64,000 nucleotides of DNA from positions 11,370-75,369 of the forward strand of contig UQNQ01000007.1 of the NCBI GenBank assembly GCA_900542425.1, written 5' to 3'. Shown one piece after another: positions 1-7,991 of the stretch (its first letter is position 1; every line of letters starts with the position of its first letter). Under the pieces are notes generated by a model. It saw only the letters and a list, made by a program, of their open reading frames with translations. It had not been told where the DNA came from and did no database searches. The position numbers and the translations under genes are program-made. Origin of the DNA: an uncultured Eubacteriales bacterium. GTDB taxonomy: Bacteria; Bacillota; Clostridia; Oscillospirales; CAG-272.

Positions 1-358
1 TATTGTCTCCCAACACATAATAGCAGTCATTTGGCACTATCAAAAATTCACTTTCTCGGTCTGGCTTTTCATAACCCACCATATATTCAATGGCTTCTAA
101 ATCTACGATATCTCCGGGAACAGCTGCAATTCGTTTCACTAACAATTTTCCGTCGTGCTTAAAGATAACAATATCACCGTAATTTAAGGAAAAATAAATT
201 CGATTTCCCAAAATAAAGCTATCTTTTGATAAGGTGGGTTCCATGGACGCAGTCGGAACATATCCGAAAAGAAAAACAAATCTCATTAGTAAGTAAATAA
301 TTACTGCTATAGCCAATGGAAAAATAAATGACTTCGCTTTTTTCAATACTGTTTTCAT
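1..358 (-). CDS. Signal peptidase I (S26 family), 3' end outside the window
   Basis: The gene reads from an ATG at 358 off the left edge; 119 residues are visible. A single N-terminal membrane segment (about residues 11-31) is followed by the S26 box PTASMEPT with the catalytic serine at about 38, and by VKRIAAVPGD carrying the general-base lysine at about 75. The visible part ends in LGDN, the start of the conserved GDN box. The family removes signal peptides at the outer face of the membrane. Gram-positive pilin loci often carry a dedicated signal peptidase, and the large sortase-type adhesin at 2469-6716 belongs to the same block, so it may process that protein (inference). A terminator-like hairpin lies 26 bases upstream of the start. 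Family assignment is firm; the substrate is not known. Confidence 0.9.
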   Translation of the reverse strand, partial: MKTVLKKAKSFIFPLAIAVIIYLLMRFVFLFGYVPTASMEPTLSKDSFILGNRIYFSLNYGDIVIFKHDGKLLVKRIAAVPGDIVDLEAIEYMVGYEKPDRESEFLIVPNDCYYVLGDN

Positions 359-383
359 AAAAACTCCTTTCTAAACAGAAAAA

Positions 384-419
384 AAGGGATGCTTTGAACA
401 AAAGTCCAAAACATCCCTT
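384..419 (-). terminator. Intrinsic terminator hairpin between the sigma factor and signal peptidase genes
   Basis: A 13-bp stem with one G-T type mismatch closes a loop of about 10 bases and on the minus strand is followed by a run of seven T. It begins 14 bases after the sigma factor stop and ends 26 bases before the signal peptidase ATG, leaving no space for a promoter between hairpin and gene. Confidence 0.8.
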
Positions 420-432
420 CATCATTCTTACA

Positions 433-984
433 TTAACCTATATCATATGTACCGGCAAGCCTCACGATTTCCGGCTGTGATTTCAAGTATTTTCTGGCAC
501 GAGACATCCATACACGTACCTTTCCAGGAGAGGTGTGAAGTGCCTCGCCAATTTCATAACTGTTGTAGCCGTCGGTAGACATTCTAAGTGCCTGAATGCC
601 TTTTTGGATAATTTCAGTAGCGCTTGTTTCAGCGTTGCTGATGGCATTTTCGATTTCAAGACTCTCACTAAAAGATGAAAAATGTGCATCCTCCTGTGCT
701 TCATAGTTATATGTTGACAGGAGGATCTCTCTGTCTCCCAAACGATTAGCGCGAATCAGCGCATCGGATATCTCATGCCAAATGAGTCGGTATGCATAAG
801 TCGAAAAACATCCACCCTTATCTGTATAGGCTGCTTTACATAGTCCAATATAACCAATCTGCACAATATCATCATATGAATAGATACCCAGCTGGTTTGT
901 ACCATGAACTTTATCCTTGATCACCTTACCAACCAGTCGCATATTTTGCTCTACTTTTTTCTGTTGTTCCTGCGTGAGTTTCAT
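433..984 (-). CDS. Sigma-70 family RNA polymerase sigma factor of the mobile element
   Basis: This is a 183-residue protein with a region-2-like part (about residues 35-75, with DDIVQIGYIGLCKA and FSTYAYRLIWHEI resembling the core-binding and -10 recognition helices) and a C-terminal region-4 helix-turn-helix (about 140-172, SYEIGEALHTSPGKVRVWMSRARKYL). It is shorter than a housekeeping sigma factor and lacks regions 1 and 3, as expected for element-encoded or ECF-like sigma factors. The ATG at 984 has an AAGGAGGT site upstream and overlaps the TGA of the reading frame to its right (ATGA), implying translational coupling. It probably directs transcription of element genes (inference); no cognate promoter could be derived. 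Confidence 0.85.
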   Translation of the reverse strand: MKLTQEQQKKVEQNMRLVGKVIKDKVHGTNQLGIYSYDDIVQIGYIGLCKAAYTDKGGCFSTYAYRLIWHEISDALIRANRLGDREILLSTYNYEAQEDAHFSSFSESLEIENAISNAETSATEIIQKGIQALRMSTDGYNSYEIGEALHTSPGKVRVWMSRARKYLKSQPEIVRLAGTYDIG

Positions 985-1130
985 GAAGCAGCACCTCCTT
1001 GTATCACCTCAAATTTTGGGATTTTTTTATTTCCTCTTTTTTGAAGCATTTTGCGACTTTCCTCAATGACTACCTTGCAGTAGTATTCTCCCAGATAGCC
1101 AATATGGGCTTTTGACAGCGGGGCGGAAAG
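981..1130 (-). other. In-frame continuation of the zinc-ribbon gene beyond an amber codon
   Basis: Directly after the TAG at 1131-1133 the same frame stays open for 49 codons and ends in a TGA that overlaps the ATG of the sigma factor gene. The encoded segment, beginning LSAPLSKAHIGYLGEYYCK, has a normal protein-like composition and no start codon of its own with a ribosome site. It reads as the natural C-terminus of the zinc-ribbon protein. From memory, related element proteins continue through this region, but no alignment could be run. Confidence 0.6.
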
Positions 1131-1445
1131 CTAATCCGCAAGCCATTGGTAGGCGTCTTGTTTGCTCATCATTCCACTCAAATAGAGCTGATCAAAATAC
1201 TGATGAGCAGTTCTTCTAAGTGTGCGCAGCTCATGATTTGCTAAGCTGCCAACAGGAATGGTGGTTCCGGTATGGACACGAACGTAAGCATCACATTCCG
1301 GATAATTTTTACATACATACAGCATCGTATTTTTATTGTTGTCTCGATATATTCCATCTGCACTGCGCAAAATAGCAGGGCTGCCACAATAGGGGCATCG
1401 GATCTGAGTGTTGTTAACTCCCTTTCTTTTCTTCTTATTTTTCAT
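1131..1445 (-). CDS. Zinc-ribbon (CxxC) mobile-element protein, apparently truncated by an in-frame TAG
   Basis: The ATG at 1445 is chosen because an ACGGAGGA site lies 7 bases upstream; the longer frame to 1490 begins inside a hairpin. The 104-residue product has two cysteine pairs (CPYCGSPA near the N-terminus and CKNYPEC about 30 residues later) typical of a topoisomerase-type zinc ribbon, then a helical segment with HELRTLRRTAHQYFDQLY. Such proteins probably bind nucleic acid. The frame continues for 49 codons past the amber stop and overlaps the sigma factor start, so the intact gene would be about 154 codons. It may be a nonsense mutant, a read-through gene or a sequencing error. The leader upstream contains a promoter and nested terminators. 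Confidence 0.75.
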   Translation of the reverse strand: MKNKKKRKGVNNTQIRCPYCGSPAILRSADGIYRDNNKNTMLYVCKNYPECDAYVRVHTGTTIPVGSLANHELRTLRRTAHQYFDQLYLSGMMSKQDAYQWLAD

Positions 1446-1698
1446 TGTCACATTCCTCCGTATAAATACAAAAAGCCGGAAGGTCTGCAAAAAAATGCAG
1501 AGCTAAGGTATTGGAAAAATGTCCAAATCTTAACTCTGCAGTATTCAAGCAGCCTTCCGGCTTAATATTCAAAAATGGCTTGCGTCATTGTGGATCGCTC
1601 TGTGCGCTAATCCGTAACGGGTTCCACGCCTCTGTGCGGCATGTATGACACCGGGAGCTCTCCGATGTACCGAAAGCCTGGGCGCAAGCCCCTGCCAC
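1446..1698 (-). ncRNA. Structured 5' leader of the zinc-ribbon/sigma factor operon
   Basis: About 250 untranslated bases separate the predicted start of transcription (near 1698) from the ATG at 1445. The segment contains nested terminator hairpins (1471-1563) and two very short ATG frames, MPHRGVEPVTD and MTQAIFEY, neither with a convincing ribosome binding site. The arrangement of promoter, short frames, terminator and gene is that of an attenuated leader. No known riboswitch consensus was recognised. Confidence 0.45.
1471..1563 (-). terminator. Nested terminator/attenuator hairpins upstream of the zinc-ribbon gene
   Basis: The outer stem is an 11-bp perfect pair (1473-1483 with 1553-1563) followed on the minus strand by a T run. 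Inside it is a second hairpin (about 1496-1540) with a 12-bp stem carrying one mismatch and followed by seven T. A short CTGCA/TGCAG pair at 1485-1500 could compete with the inner stem. The outer arm ends 26 bases before the gene's ATG. Confidence 0.7.
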
Positions 1699-1704
1699 GG
1701 TTAT

Positions 1705-1733
1705 ATAATAGCACAGAGTTTTTATACTGTCAA
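1705..1733 (-). promoter_or_regulatory. Near-consensus SigA promoter for the zinc-ribbon/sigma factor operon
   Basis: On the minus strand TTGACA (1728-1733) is followed after exactly 17 bases by TATTAT (1705-1710). It is one of the best promoter matches in the element and drives the leader that holds the nested terminators. Confidence 0.8.
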
Positions 1734-1818
1734 GCCATTTTGAAAACTTTAACGCATTTTTTATTAAAAAGTTTTCAAATCTTTTATTCACTCGCAAATA
1801 AAAGTCAGTCTGGGATAT

Positions 1819-2352
1819 CTATTCATCATCTTCGTCGTCATAATCCTGTTGGGATTCCGCTGCTTCCTGGCGCTTTTTTACAAAATACAGTCCAATCAAT
1901 CCACCGACAGCAATCAGCATACCACCGCCAAACAGGATAAGATGAACCACCGGAATGCCTGCAATGGTATTGCTTTCGTCTTTTTCGGTTTCAGATTCTG
2001 TCTGTTCAGAGTTGCCTGTGGCAGAGGCTTGCTCAGGTTGTGGAACAGGAGCGCTTACTGAAGAATTCATGCATGACAGAACATAAGACTTGCTTCCTCC
2101 GATCTCAAGACGAAGAACACCGTCTTGGTCAACGGTTATAGTTCCTGGATAAAGGCCGGCGTCTGTTTTCAATTGAAACTCAGTACCTGCCCAATCTACT
2201 CCCAATTGGACTTCGAGCTTTTCTGGTTCCATGACCTGCAGTTCTGTACCGTCAGTGCCATCCTTGGCAAATACCGTCTGCGGAATGAGTACAGCGATTA
2301 TTACGCAGACTAAACTTAGTATATATTGGAGATATCGTTTTTTTGATTTCAT
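1819..2352 (-). CDS. Small secreted, membrane-anchored protein of the mobile element, function unknown
   Basis: The ATG at 2352 has ACGGAGG upstream, giving 177 residues. An N-terminal signal peptide (about residues 1-30, ending near VFAKDG) is followed by a compact extracellular domain (about 35-100), a Ser/Glu/Thr-rich linker and a C-terminal membrane helix (about 135-160, HLILFGGGMLIAVGGLIGLYF) with a highly acidic cytoplasmic tail. It lies directly downstream of the adhesin gene. The layout resembles small membrane proteins found with clostridial conjugative elements, but I could not assign a family. A role as an adhesin partner is conceivable and unproven. Confidence 0.7.
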   Translation of the reverse strand: MKSKKRYLQYILSLVCVIIAVLIPQTVFAKDGTDGTELQVMEPEKLEVQLGVDWAGTEFQLKTDAGLYPGTITVDQDGVLRLEIGGSKSYVLSCMNSSVSAPVPQPEQASATGNSEQTESETEKDESNTIAGIPVVHLILFGGGMLIAVGGLIGLYFVKKRQEAAESQQDYDDEDDE

Positions 2353-2468
2353 AACTGCCTCCGTTTCTTCCTTCTTTCTGGGTTTGCGCGAATGTAAATA
2401 TGATTCGCTCAAAGAGCCGGTCCTTCTAAAAACTCAGAAGGACCGGTTTCTTAATGAGCGAGGGGTTA

Positions 2469-5400
2469 TTATTGGTCGTTTTTGGTTTTGCGGCGTTTTC
2501 TCAAGCATACAATGGTGGTACCTGCAATGCCAGTAAGTCCACAGATCATAAGACCAATCCACAGACCGAGATTTGTTTCATCACCTGTTTTAGGTACATC
2601 TACTGTAGTCTTTTCATTGTACACATTAACCGTTAAGACCTCATCTGCTACGATTTCTACGGTTACTGGATCCGCAATTTTATAATTGGCGCTGACGCTA
2701 TTTTTCAGTTCGGTTACTACATATTCGCCGATGCGCAAATTCTCAATCAGGATTTCTCCAGATTCGTCGGTTACAAAGGTTTGATCATAACCATTTGGTC
2801 CGGTCACACGGAATTCAAAGCCCTTCTTCGTACCATCGGAAGAGGTCTTGATGATTTTCAGCGAACCCTTTTGTGCCTGGTTAATAAAGCCCTTGCCAGC
2901 TTCATTTTCGACCTCGTAGGTTTTTCCATCTGTATCAATCATGATATAGTATACGTTTTCGTCCAAAACGAACCCTGCTGGAGCCGTTTTTTCTCGCACG
3001 AGAACGCCGCCATAACGAATGTCGTTCATCTCATAGATTCCCTTCAGGGTTTCTTCCATGGTGCCAAGAAGTTCATCTTCGTCATCTAATTCCTTATTTC
3101 CGTTACTGTCTCGGAAAACTTCGAAAACTGCGCCTGACAATTTGTTTTCCGGAAAATCTGCATCATATTTTGTTAAATGCAGGTTACCGGTAATAAACTC
3201 ATTTGCGATTTCGATTTCAATTACTTGTTTATCTTCGGTGATAGAAACCGGGAAGCTTTCATCACTGAGTACAAATCCTGTCGGCTGCGAAATTTCACGA
3301 ATTACCCAATTTCCAAGAGGAATGTTCTTAAATGAAAAGCTGCCGTCATCTGCAGAGGTTGTTGTCATGAGTGCATTTTCTTCCGTAAATTCTGTGCAAT
3401 CCGGACGGAATAACCCAATGATTGCTCCGCCAAGGGCATTGCCGTCTTCATCGACTTTTTTGCCTTGGATTTCGCCGCGCTTCAGAGTGTTATCGACTGC
3501 TGCACCATCATTTGCAGCGATTTCGATCAACGGAATATCTTGTCCGCCATACTCAAATACAAATGGGTATTTCGCATCGCTAATGATGTAATGGTCATCA
3601 ACAGACAGCTCCTGCAAATAATAGCTGCCTATTGGCAGGTCTGATGTGCAAACAGCGATTCCGTCTTCTGATACAGATACAACTTCAATCTGACCATCTG
3701 CGGGGATAATGCTTCCATCAGCTGCTGTAATGTCTTCTGCAGCAAACAAGCCGAAGGTAACAGAAGTGATTTCGCCGTTCATTCCAAGTCCGAACAGTTC
3801 ATCCTGTTCCAAAGCCTTCTGAATGCTCACTTTTACTTTTTGACGTTCATTATAGAATCCGGTCTCTGCTTCAGTAATTTCAACATCCTGACCTGCATAT
3901 ACAAGTTCCACTTCATGGATCTCATCATTGAGCACCATCGGATATGGAGCTTGTATCTCTTTCACATTGAATTTTCCAAGGTACAACTCTTTACTGGTAG
4001 CGATACCGCTTTCATCGGTTTCAATGGTATCCACAACTTCTCCTGCGGAGTAGCGGAGAGTACCATCCAAAGTGTAAATATCTTCAGCTGCTGTAATCTC
4101 ATAAACAGCACCAGGGAGACCCTGCACAGAGTAGACAGGTTGATAGATTCCATCAGACTCAGTTACACTGGAGAACACTTCACCGGTCTTTTTAATATGA
4201 ATGACGCCTTTTTGTGCGACATTGGACTTTTCTACTTCAATGATGGTTACACCATCTTCTTCTGAGGAACCTTCCTCTGTCACATCAAAGTAAACCGGAT
4301 CCGAGTTTACAACATAACCATATGGAGCATATACCTCAACTAAAGAATACCCAGACCCGTATTCCAAAGGCTCCGGAGTAATCAGATAGCCTTTATCATT
4401 TGTGTAGAAAGTATCAATTGTGGTAACTTCCGGATAGGTGATTGTTTGAGTGATCTGAGTTCCATCCGGTTTGAAAAGTTGGAATCCGGCACCAGCATAC
4501 GGAATAGTCTTGCCAGTCTCCGCATCTACTTTAATAATTTTGATATGGGATTCAAACACCCTGTTGTTCAGGATATAGTGATAAGTTTGGCCATCTTTGG
4601 CGATGAACACGTCGAAGTCATCAATGAGGTCTCGGCCTTCCCATCCAGATACTTGATGCACTGTATAAATGCCATAAGGGAGGTCTTTGGTTTTTGCATA
4701 GCCATTTTCATCACAGGTGAGAAAATCTCGTTCTGAATCAGCTGCTGCATCATAAGAACCAGAAGATTTCAGATAAACCTGGAACTCTGCACCGCTTTCT
4801 GGTGTTTCAATTCCAGTTTCGCCGTCATCAGTGTGCTTAATCAATGCAATGTTACCTTTTTGTACCTGTTCTTTTACATCATTGGCTGTTGTATTCAGTT
4901 CTACTGTATAAAGCTCAGGATCTGCTCCAACCGGATAGATTGTAGGATCCAACAGATAACCTTCGCTTGGATTGATTTCACGAATGGTCCAGTCCGTATC
5001 ACATACATAATACCCAGTTGTAAAAGATCCATTGCTGTCAGTAGTAAAGCTGTCTACAAGTGTTTCTCCCTTGTAAAGTCCATAGGTAGCACCGGCAAGC
5101 GATGCATCTCCCTGTGCTTCACCAGTTTCCGCATCGCTTTTAGTAACCGTTACGCGGAACTTTTTGAGAACATTGTGTACAGATTGATTTGTTACTTCAT
5201 TCCATTGAACAGTAGTGTTCTGTGCTTCGGGAATTACATAGCGAATCGCCGTATCTACCTCTTCCAGAATATACGGTGTGCTGCCAGAAATCAGGACATT
5301 GTCAAAAGTCGCAATACCGGAACTGTCGGTTACTGCATACTCATCAACAGGAATTCCCGCCAAAGAAGTGCCATACAAATGAAATTTCATACCTTCTGTA

Positions 5401-6716
5401 AGCCCATCTTCTGATGTCTTTGTAACTTTTAGGCTACCTCTTTTTAGAGTGTTATTAAATGTAACAGTGGATGTTTTTCCGCTGACAATCGTTACTCTCT
5501 GGACTTCCTGCGGCTCATACTTATCAATAACCTGTTCTGTCACAGTATAGACGCCAGGATTCAAATCACTGATATCGATGACGCCATCTTCATTGGTTGT
5601 TTTGACTTCGTGATAGCCTTCACCGGAAATCGTAAAACTGATTCCACTTACTTTTCCATCTTCGGAAGTTTTCAGCAAATGCATATTTCCAACCATTATC
5701 TCAAGTTTCAAATAACCGGTTACAGGGTCAGAAACAGTGGCGCCATAGGTTGTAAAATCCTGCTTTCCTCCACCAATGTCACCATCGGACCAAATTACGA
5801 CGCCTTTGCGTTCACCATTCTTTTTCTCTGCCATGATGCTGACTGCATCTTTGGGTGCTTCATTACAGCGGATTGTGAGCTTATTTCCGTTTACCTCAAA
5901 TTTCATGCCGCTTGTACTGCTGGAGAAAGAATAGTTTCCTAATACGCCGTTTGTATCTGTTAAAGTAACAGAATAATCTGTGCCGTTCCATTTCAATTCG
6001 TAGGTATCAGCACTTCCGGAGCTTCTGGTAAAAAAGCTGGGCAGCATTGTGTGCTGCTGTACCTTTTTCTCCATATCCGTGTAATACTGGAAAATCAAAT
6101 CGCGAAGAGGATGACTGCTTTTGATAGTGTCCTTAATATTATCTTTGCCTTGTGCATGTGCATCCACCTTATTGAACTGACTATCACGTTCACCTACGAC
6201 TGTTTCCCAAATTAGAAGCTGCGTTGCAATATAATGTGCGACTTCTTTGGTATGAGTTGGGTTAGACATATCCCAGTTTGTTTCACCGTTACCTTGCCAT
6301 CCATACTGCATAATGCGTCCGATATATGCTTTAATAACAGTCGGTGCAATCGTAGGATTCAACTCGGAAGGATAGTTGTTCCAGAATGTTTCATCAAATC
6401 CATCGTACTGATCGCCGGTGTGGACACCAACGCCTGGCTCAATGCAGTACATGGCTTTGCCTTCAAATGAATCTTGGAAATACATAGAATAACGCGATTT
6501 TTTCTCTCGTGTACTCCAATTGCCCATAAAATCCATAGCAGGGTGACCCCAGTCGCTGGGATTTGTTGAGTTATCTCCGCTTCTTGGTACATCAAGGATA
6601 TAAGCCGTCATCTGTTTTGTGTCTGCAAATACTGTCGATGTCATTCCGGAGAAGACTCCCAGACTCATAACAATCGACATCAAAAACGATATGATTCGTT
6701 TTCCTTTACTCATCAT
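2469..6716 (-). CDS. Large Cna-B/SpaA repeat pilin-like adhesin with thioester domain and sortase signal
   Basis: This 1415-residue surface protein starts with a signal peptide (about 1-31). Next comes a TQXA-type thioester domain (about 60-230) with AMYCIEPG supplying the cysteine and ATQLLIWE supplying the glutamine. About ten Cna-B/SpaA beta-sandwich domains follow (from about residue 345 to 1365), each opening with a K-T/K-D motif and ending in an E-containing strand such as YTVTEQ or WVIREI, the lysine and glutamate context of isopeptide-forming pilins. The C-terminus has VPKTGDET, a hydrophobic helix and RKRRK, a sortase signal. It would be covalently attached to the wall and probably promotes cell contact during conjugation (inference). 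No sortase is in the window. GGAGGAACTT precedes the tandem ATGs at 6716/6713. Confidence 0.93.
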   Translation of the reverse strand: MMSKGKRIISFLMSIVMSLGVFSGMTSTVFADTKQMTAYILDVPRSGDNSTNPSDWGHPAMDFMGNWSTREKKSRYSMYFQDSFEGKAMYCIEPGVGVHTGDQYDGFDETFWNNYPSELNPTIAPTVIKAYIGRIMQYGWQGNGETNWDMSNPTHTKEVAHYIATQLLIWETVVGERDSQFNKVDAHAQGKDNIKDTIKSSHPLRDLIFQYYTDMEKKVQQHTMLPSFFTRSSGSADTYELKWNGTDYSVTLTDTNGVLGNYSFSSSTSGMKFEVNGNKLTIRCNEAPKDAVSIMAEKKNGERKGVVIWSDGDIGGGKQDFTTYGATVSDPVTGYLKLEIMVGNMHLLKTSEDGKVSGISFTISGEGYHEVKTTNEDGVIDISDLNPGVYTVTEQVIDKYEPQEVQRVTIVSGKTSTVTFNNTLKRGSLKVTKTSEDGLTEGMKFHLYGTSLAGIPVDEYAVTDSSGIATFDNVLISGSTPYILEEVDTAIRYVIPEAQNTTVQWNEVTNQSVHNVLKKFRVTVTKSDAETGEAQGDASLAGATYGLYKGETLVDSFTTDSNGSFTTGYYVCDTDWTIREINPSEGYLLDPTIYPVGADPELYTVELNTTANDVKEQVQKGNIALIKHTDDGETGIETPESGAEFQVYLKSSGSYDAAADSERDFLTCDENGYAKTKDLPYGIYTVHQVSGWEGRDLIDDFDVFIAKDGQTYHYILNNRVFESHIKIIKVDAETGKTIPYAGAGFQLFKPDGTQITQTITYPEVTTIDTFYTNDKGYLITPEPLEYGSGYSLVEVYAPYGYVVNSDPVYFDVTEEGSSEEDGVTIIEVEKSNVAQKGVIHIKKTGEVFSSVTESDGIYQPVYSVQGLPGAVYEITAAEDIYTLDGTLRYSAGEVVDTIETDESGIATSKELYLGKFNVKEIQAPYPMVLNDEIHEVELVYAGQDVEITEAETGFYNERQKVKVSIQKALEQDELFGLGMNGEITSVTFGLFAAEDITAADGSIIPADGQIEVVSVSEDGIAVCTSDLPIGSYYLQELSVDDHYIISDAKYPFVFEYGGQDIPLIEIAANDGAAVDNTLKRGEIQGKKVDEDGNALGGAIIGLFRPDCTEFTEENALMTTTSADDGSFSFKNIPLGNWVIREISQPTGFVLSDESFPVSITEDKQVIEIEIANEFITGNLHLTKYDADFPENKLSGAVFEVFRDSNGNKELDDEDELLGTMEETLKGIYEMNDIRYGGVLVREKTAPAGFVLDENVYYIMIDTDGKTYEVENEAGKGFINQAQKGSLKIIKTSSDGTKKGFEFRVTGPNGYDQTFVTDESGEILIENLRIGEYVVTELKNSVSANYKIADPVTVEIVADEVLTVNVYNEKTTVDVPKTGDETNLGLWIGLMICGLTGIAGTTIVCLRKRRKTKNDQ

Positions 6717-6742
6717 AAGTTCCTCCTTAAAATTTGCAAAAG

Positions 6743-6772
6743 AAAAAGACCCATCATTTGATGAGTCTTTTT
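6743..6772 (-). terminator. Hairpin terminator between the lipoprotein and adhesin genes
   Basis: An AAAAAGAC-type stem with a 4-base loop and T run sits 16 bases after the lipoprotein stop and 27 bases before the adhesin ATG. It is nearly symmetrical and could act on both strands. Because no promoter fits between it and the adhesin, adhesin expression must come from read-through or from a promoter inside the upstream gene. Confidence 0.75.
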
Positions 6773-6787
6773 AGCATAGTGTTAAAT

Positions 6788-7480
6788 TTAAGCGTATCCA
6801 ACAAAAATGTTGTATTCGTTGTTTCCCAAATCCTCCGTCCAAATCCAAAAAGCAGTAAAACCACTTTCTACATACCAATTTAAACGATCCCTCAAATCTC
6901 TCTCCAAAAACTTGCTGTCGGCATTCGCAAAGATGGGATCATCATTGCAAGCTGTTGCTGTAGAATCCAATTTCAAACCAATCTTCTGACCATACTTTTT
7001 GGCATCATCTAAATATGGACTGATGTCAAACGGTTTTTCTTCAGGTACAGACGGCTCAGGTGTTGATTCCGATGGCTCTGTTGGTTTCGATGTTGGAGGA
7101 GATGTTTCCTCGGGATTGGATGGTTGAGGCTTTTGTTCAGGCTTTTCCGCCGGTTGTGATTGTTTTGGTGGTTCTTTATCATTAGACGGTACTTGCGTAT
7201 GGGAAGATGCAGGTGGTTTTTGGGTTCCTGAACCTTCAGATTTTTCAGCGGCGACGCTTTGACTGTCTGATACATCAGACTGGGTTTGTATATCTTCACC
7301 TGAGTCTGGTTGTTCTGATTCTAAACTGGAACTACTTTGTTCTTCAGATGAGCTATCTTCTTCTGGCATAGATACAGACTGAGATGAACTGCCCGAATTT
7401 TCCTTATTCGGCTGATAGCCGGAACAGCTGCACAAAAGCAAGAATATACAAACGAGTATTGGCAAAATGAATTTCTTCAT
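6788..7480 (-). CDS. Mobile-element lipoprotein with a long Ser/Glu/Pro-rich spacer
   Basis: The 230-residue product begins with a lipoprotein signal (about residues 1-19, LLLCSCSG, lipid cysteine at 17 or 19). A low-complexity Ser/Glu then Pro/Lys/Glu-rich spacer (about 25-150) follows, and a small C-terminal globular domain (about 155-230) contains DDPIFANADSKFLERDL and ends in NNEYNIFVGYA. The spacer would lift the small domain through the cell wall. It precedes the adhesin gene in the same direction. I do not recognise the C-terminal domain; surface exclusion or a structural role at the mating junction are possibilities only. AAGGAGGATC lies upstream of the ATG. Confidence 0.8.
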   Translation of the reverse strand: MKKFILPILVCIFLLLCSCSGYQPNKENSGSSSQSVSMPEEDSSSEEQSSSSLESEQPDSGEDIQTQSDVSDSQSVAAEKSEGSGTQKPPASSHTQVPSNDKEPPKQSQPAEKPEQKPQPSNPEETSPPTSKPTEPSESTPEPSVPEEKPFDISPYLDDAKKYGQKIGLKLDSTATACNDDPIFANADSKFLERDLRDRLNWYVESGFTAFWIWTEDLGNNEYNIFVGYA

Positions 7481-7539
7481 ACTGTGATCCTCCTTGTGTC
7501 TTTACCTTATTACACCAGAGTATCACAAAAAATGCAACA

Positions 7540-7953
7540 TCAGTTTGCCAAAACTTGATATGCCCGATCTGCTTCATCAACACAGCGATTTAACATTTCG
7601 AAATATCTCTGCGGTGATATCTCCGTATCCAGCCACTGAGTTGCCCGATAGGAATAACATCCTACCGACTCATTGATCGCATGACTCCCAAGTACGCTCT
7701 TCAGATTCAGTTCATTGACCATCTTTTTCTTTTTGGCAGAACTAACATGCTGAATAGATCGTGCAAGACAGATCACCATCAATGGATGAAGCGCAGAAAA
7801 GGATATCTGCAGATAATAGTCTCGGTAACCAAGCATAATGGATGTATCATCTTGGTCATCCGCGGACATTTCATTTAGAATCATACTGCGTGTATGCTCT
7901 GCGATGGTCTTTCTACGCTCCTGTTCTTCTTTGCTCAGCTCACAATACTCCAT
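7540..7953 (-). CDS. Conserved-looking mobile-element protein, function unknown
   Basis: The ATG at 7953 is preferred because GGGAGGTG precedes it; an upstream ATG at 7971 would place that site inside the gene. The 137-residue protein is mostly helical, with no signal peptide or membrane segment. A hydrophobic helix (about 55-70, FSALHPLMVICLARSIQ) and a C-terminal charged helix (RYFEMLNRCVDEADRAYQVL) stand out. It lies between the lipoprotein and the S1-domain gene, at the end of the transfer operon. No family recognised. Confidence 0.65.
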   Translation of the reverse strand: MEYCELSKEEQERRKTIAEHTRSMILNEMSADDQDDTSIMLGYRDYYLQISFSALHPLMVICLARSIQHVSSAKKKKMVNELNLKSVLGSHAINESVGCYSYRATQWLDTEISPQRYFEMLNRCVDEADRAYQVLAN

Positions 7954-7991
7954 ACTTTTATCACCTCCCACTCTAAATTTCAGTTGAAAAA

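Noticed and set aside
1585..1797. 70-codon frame upstream of the zinc-ribbon gene
   Set aside because: It spans a consensus promoter and lacks a ribosome site, so the region was annotated as promoter and leader.
2781..5942. Several plus-strand frames of 70-190 codons opposite the adhesin gene
   Set aside because: They lack ribosome sites and lie antisense to a continuous, well-supported repeat protein.
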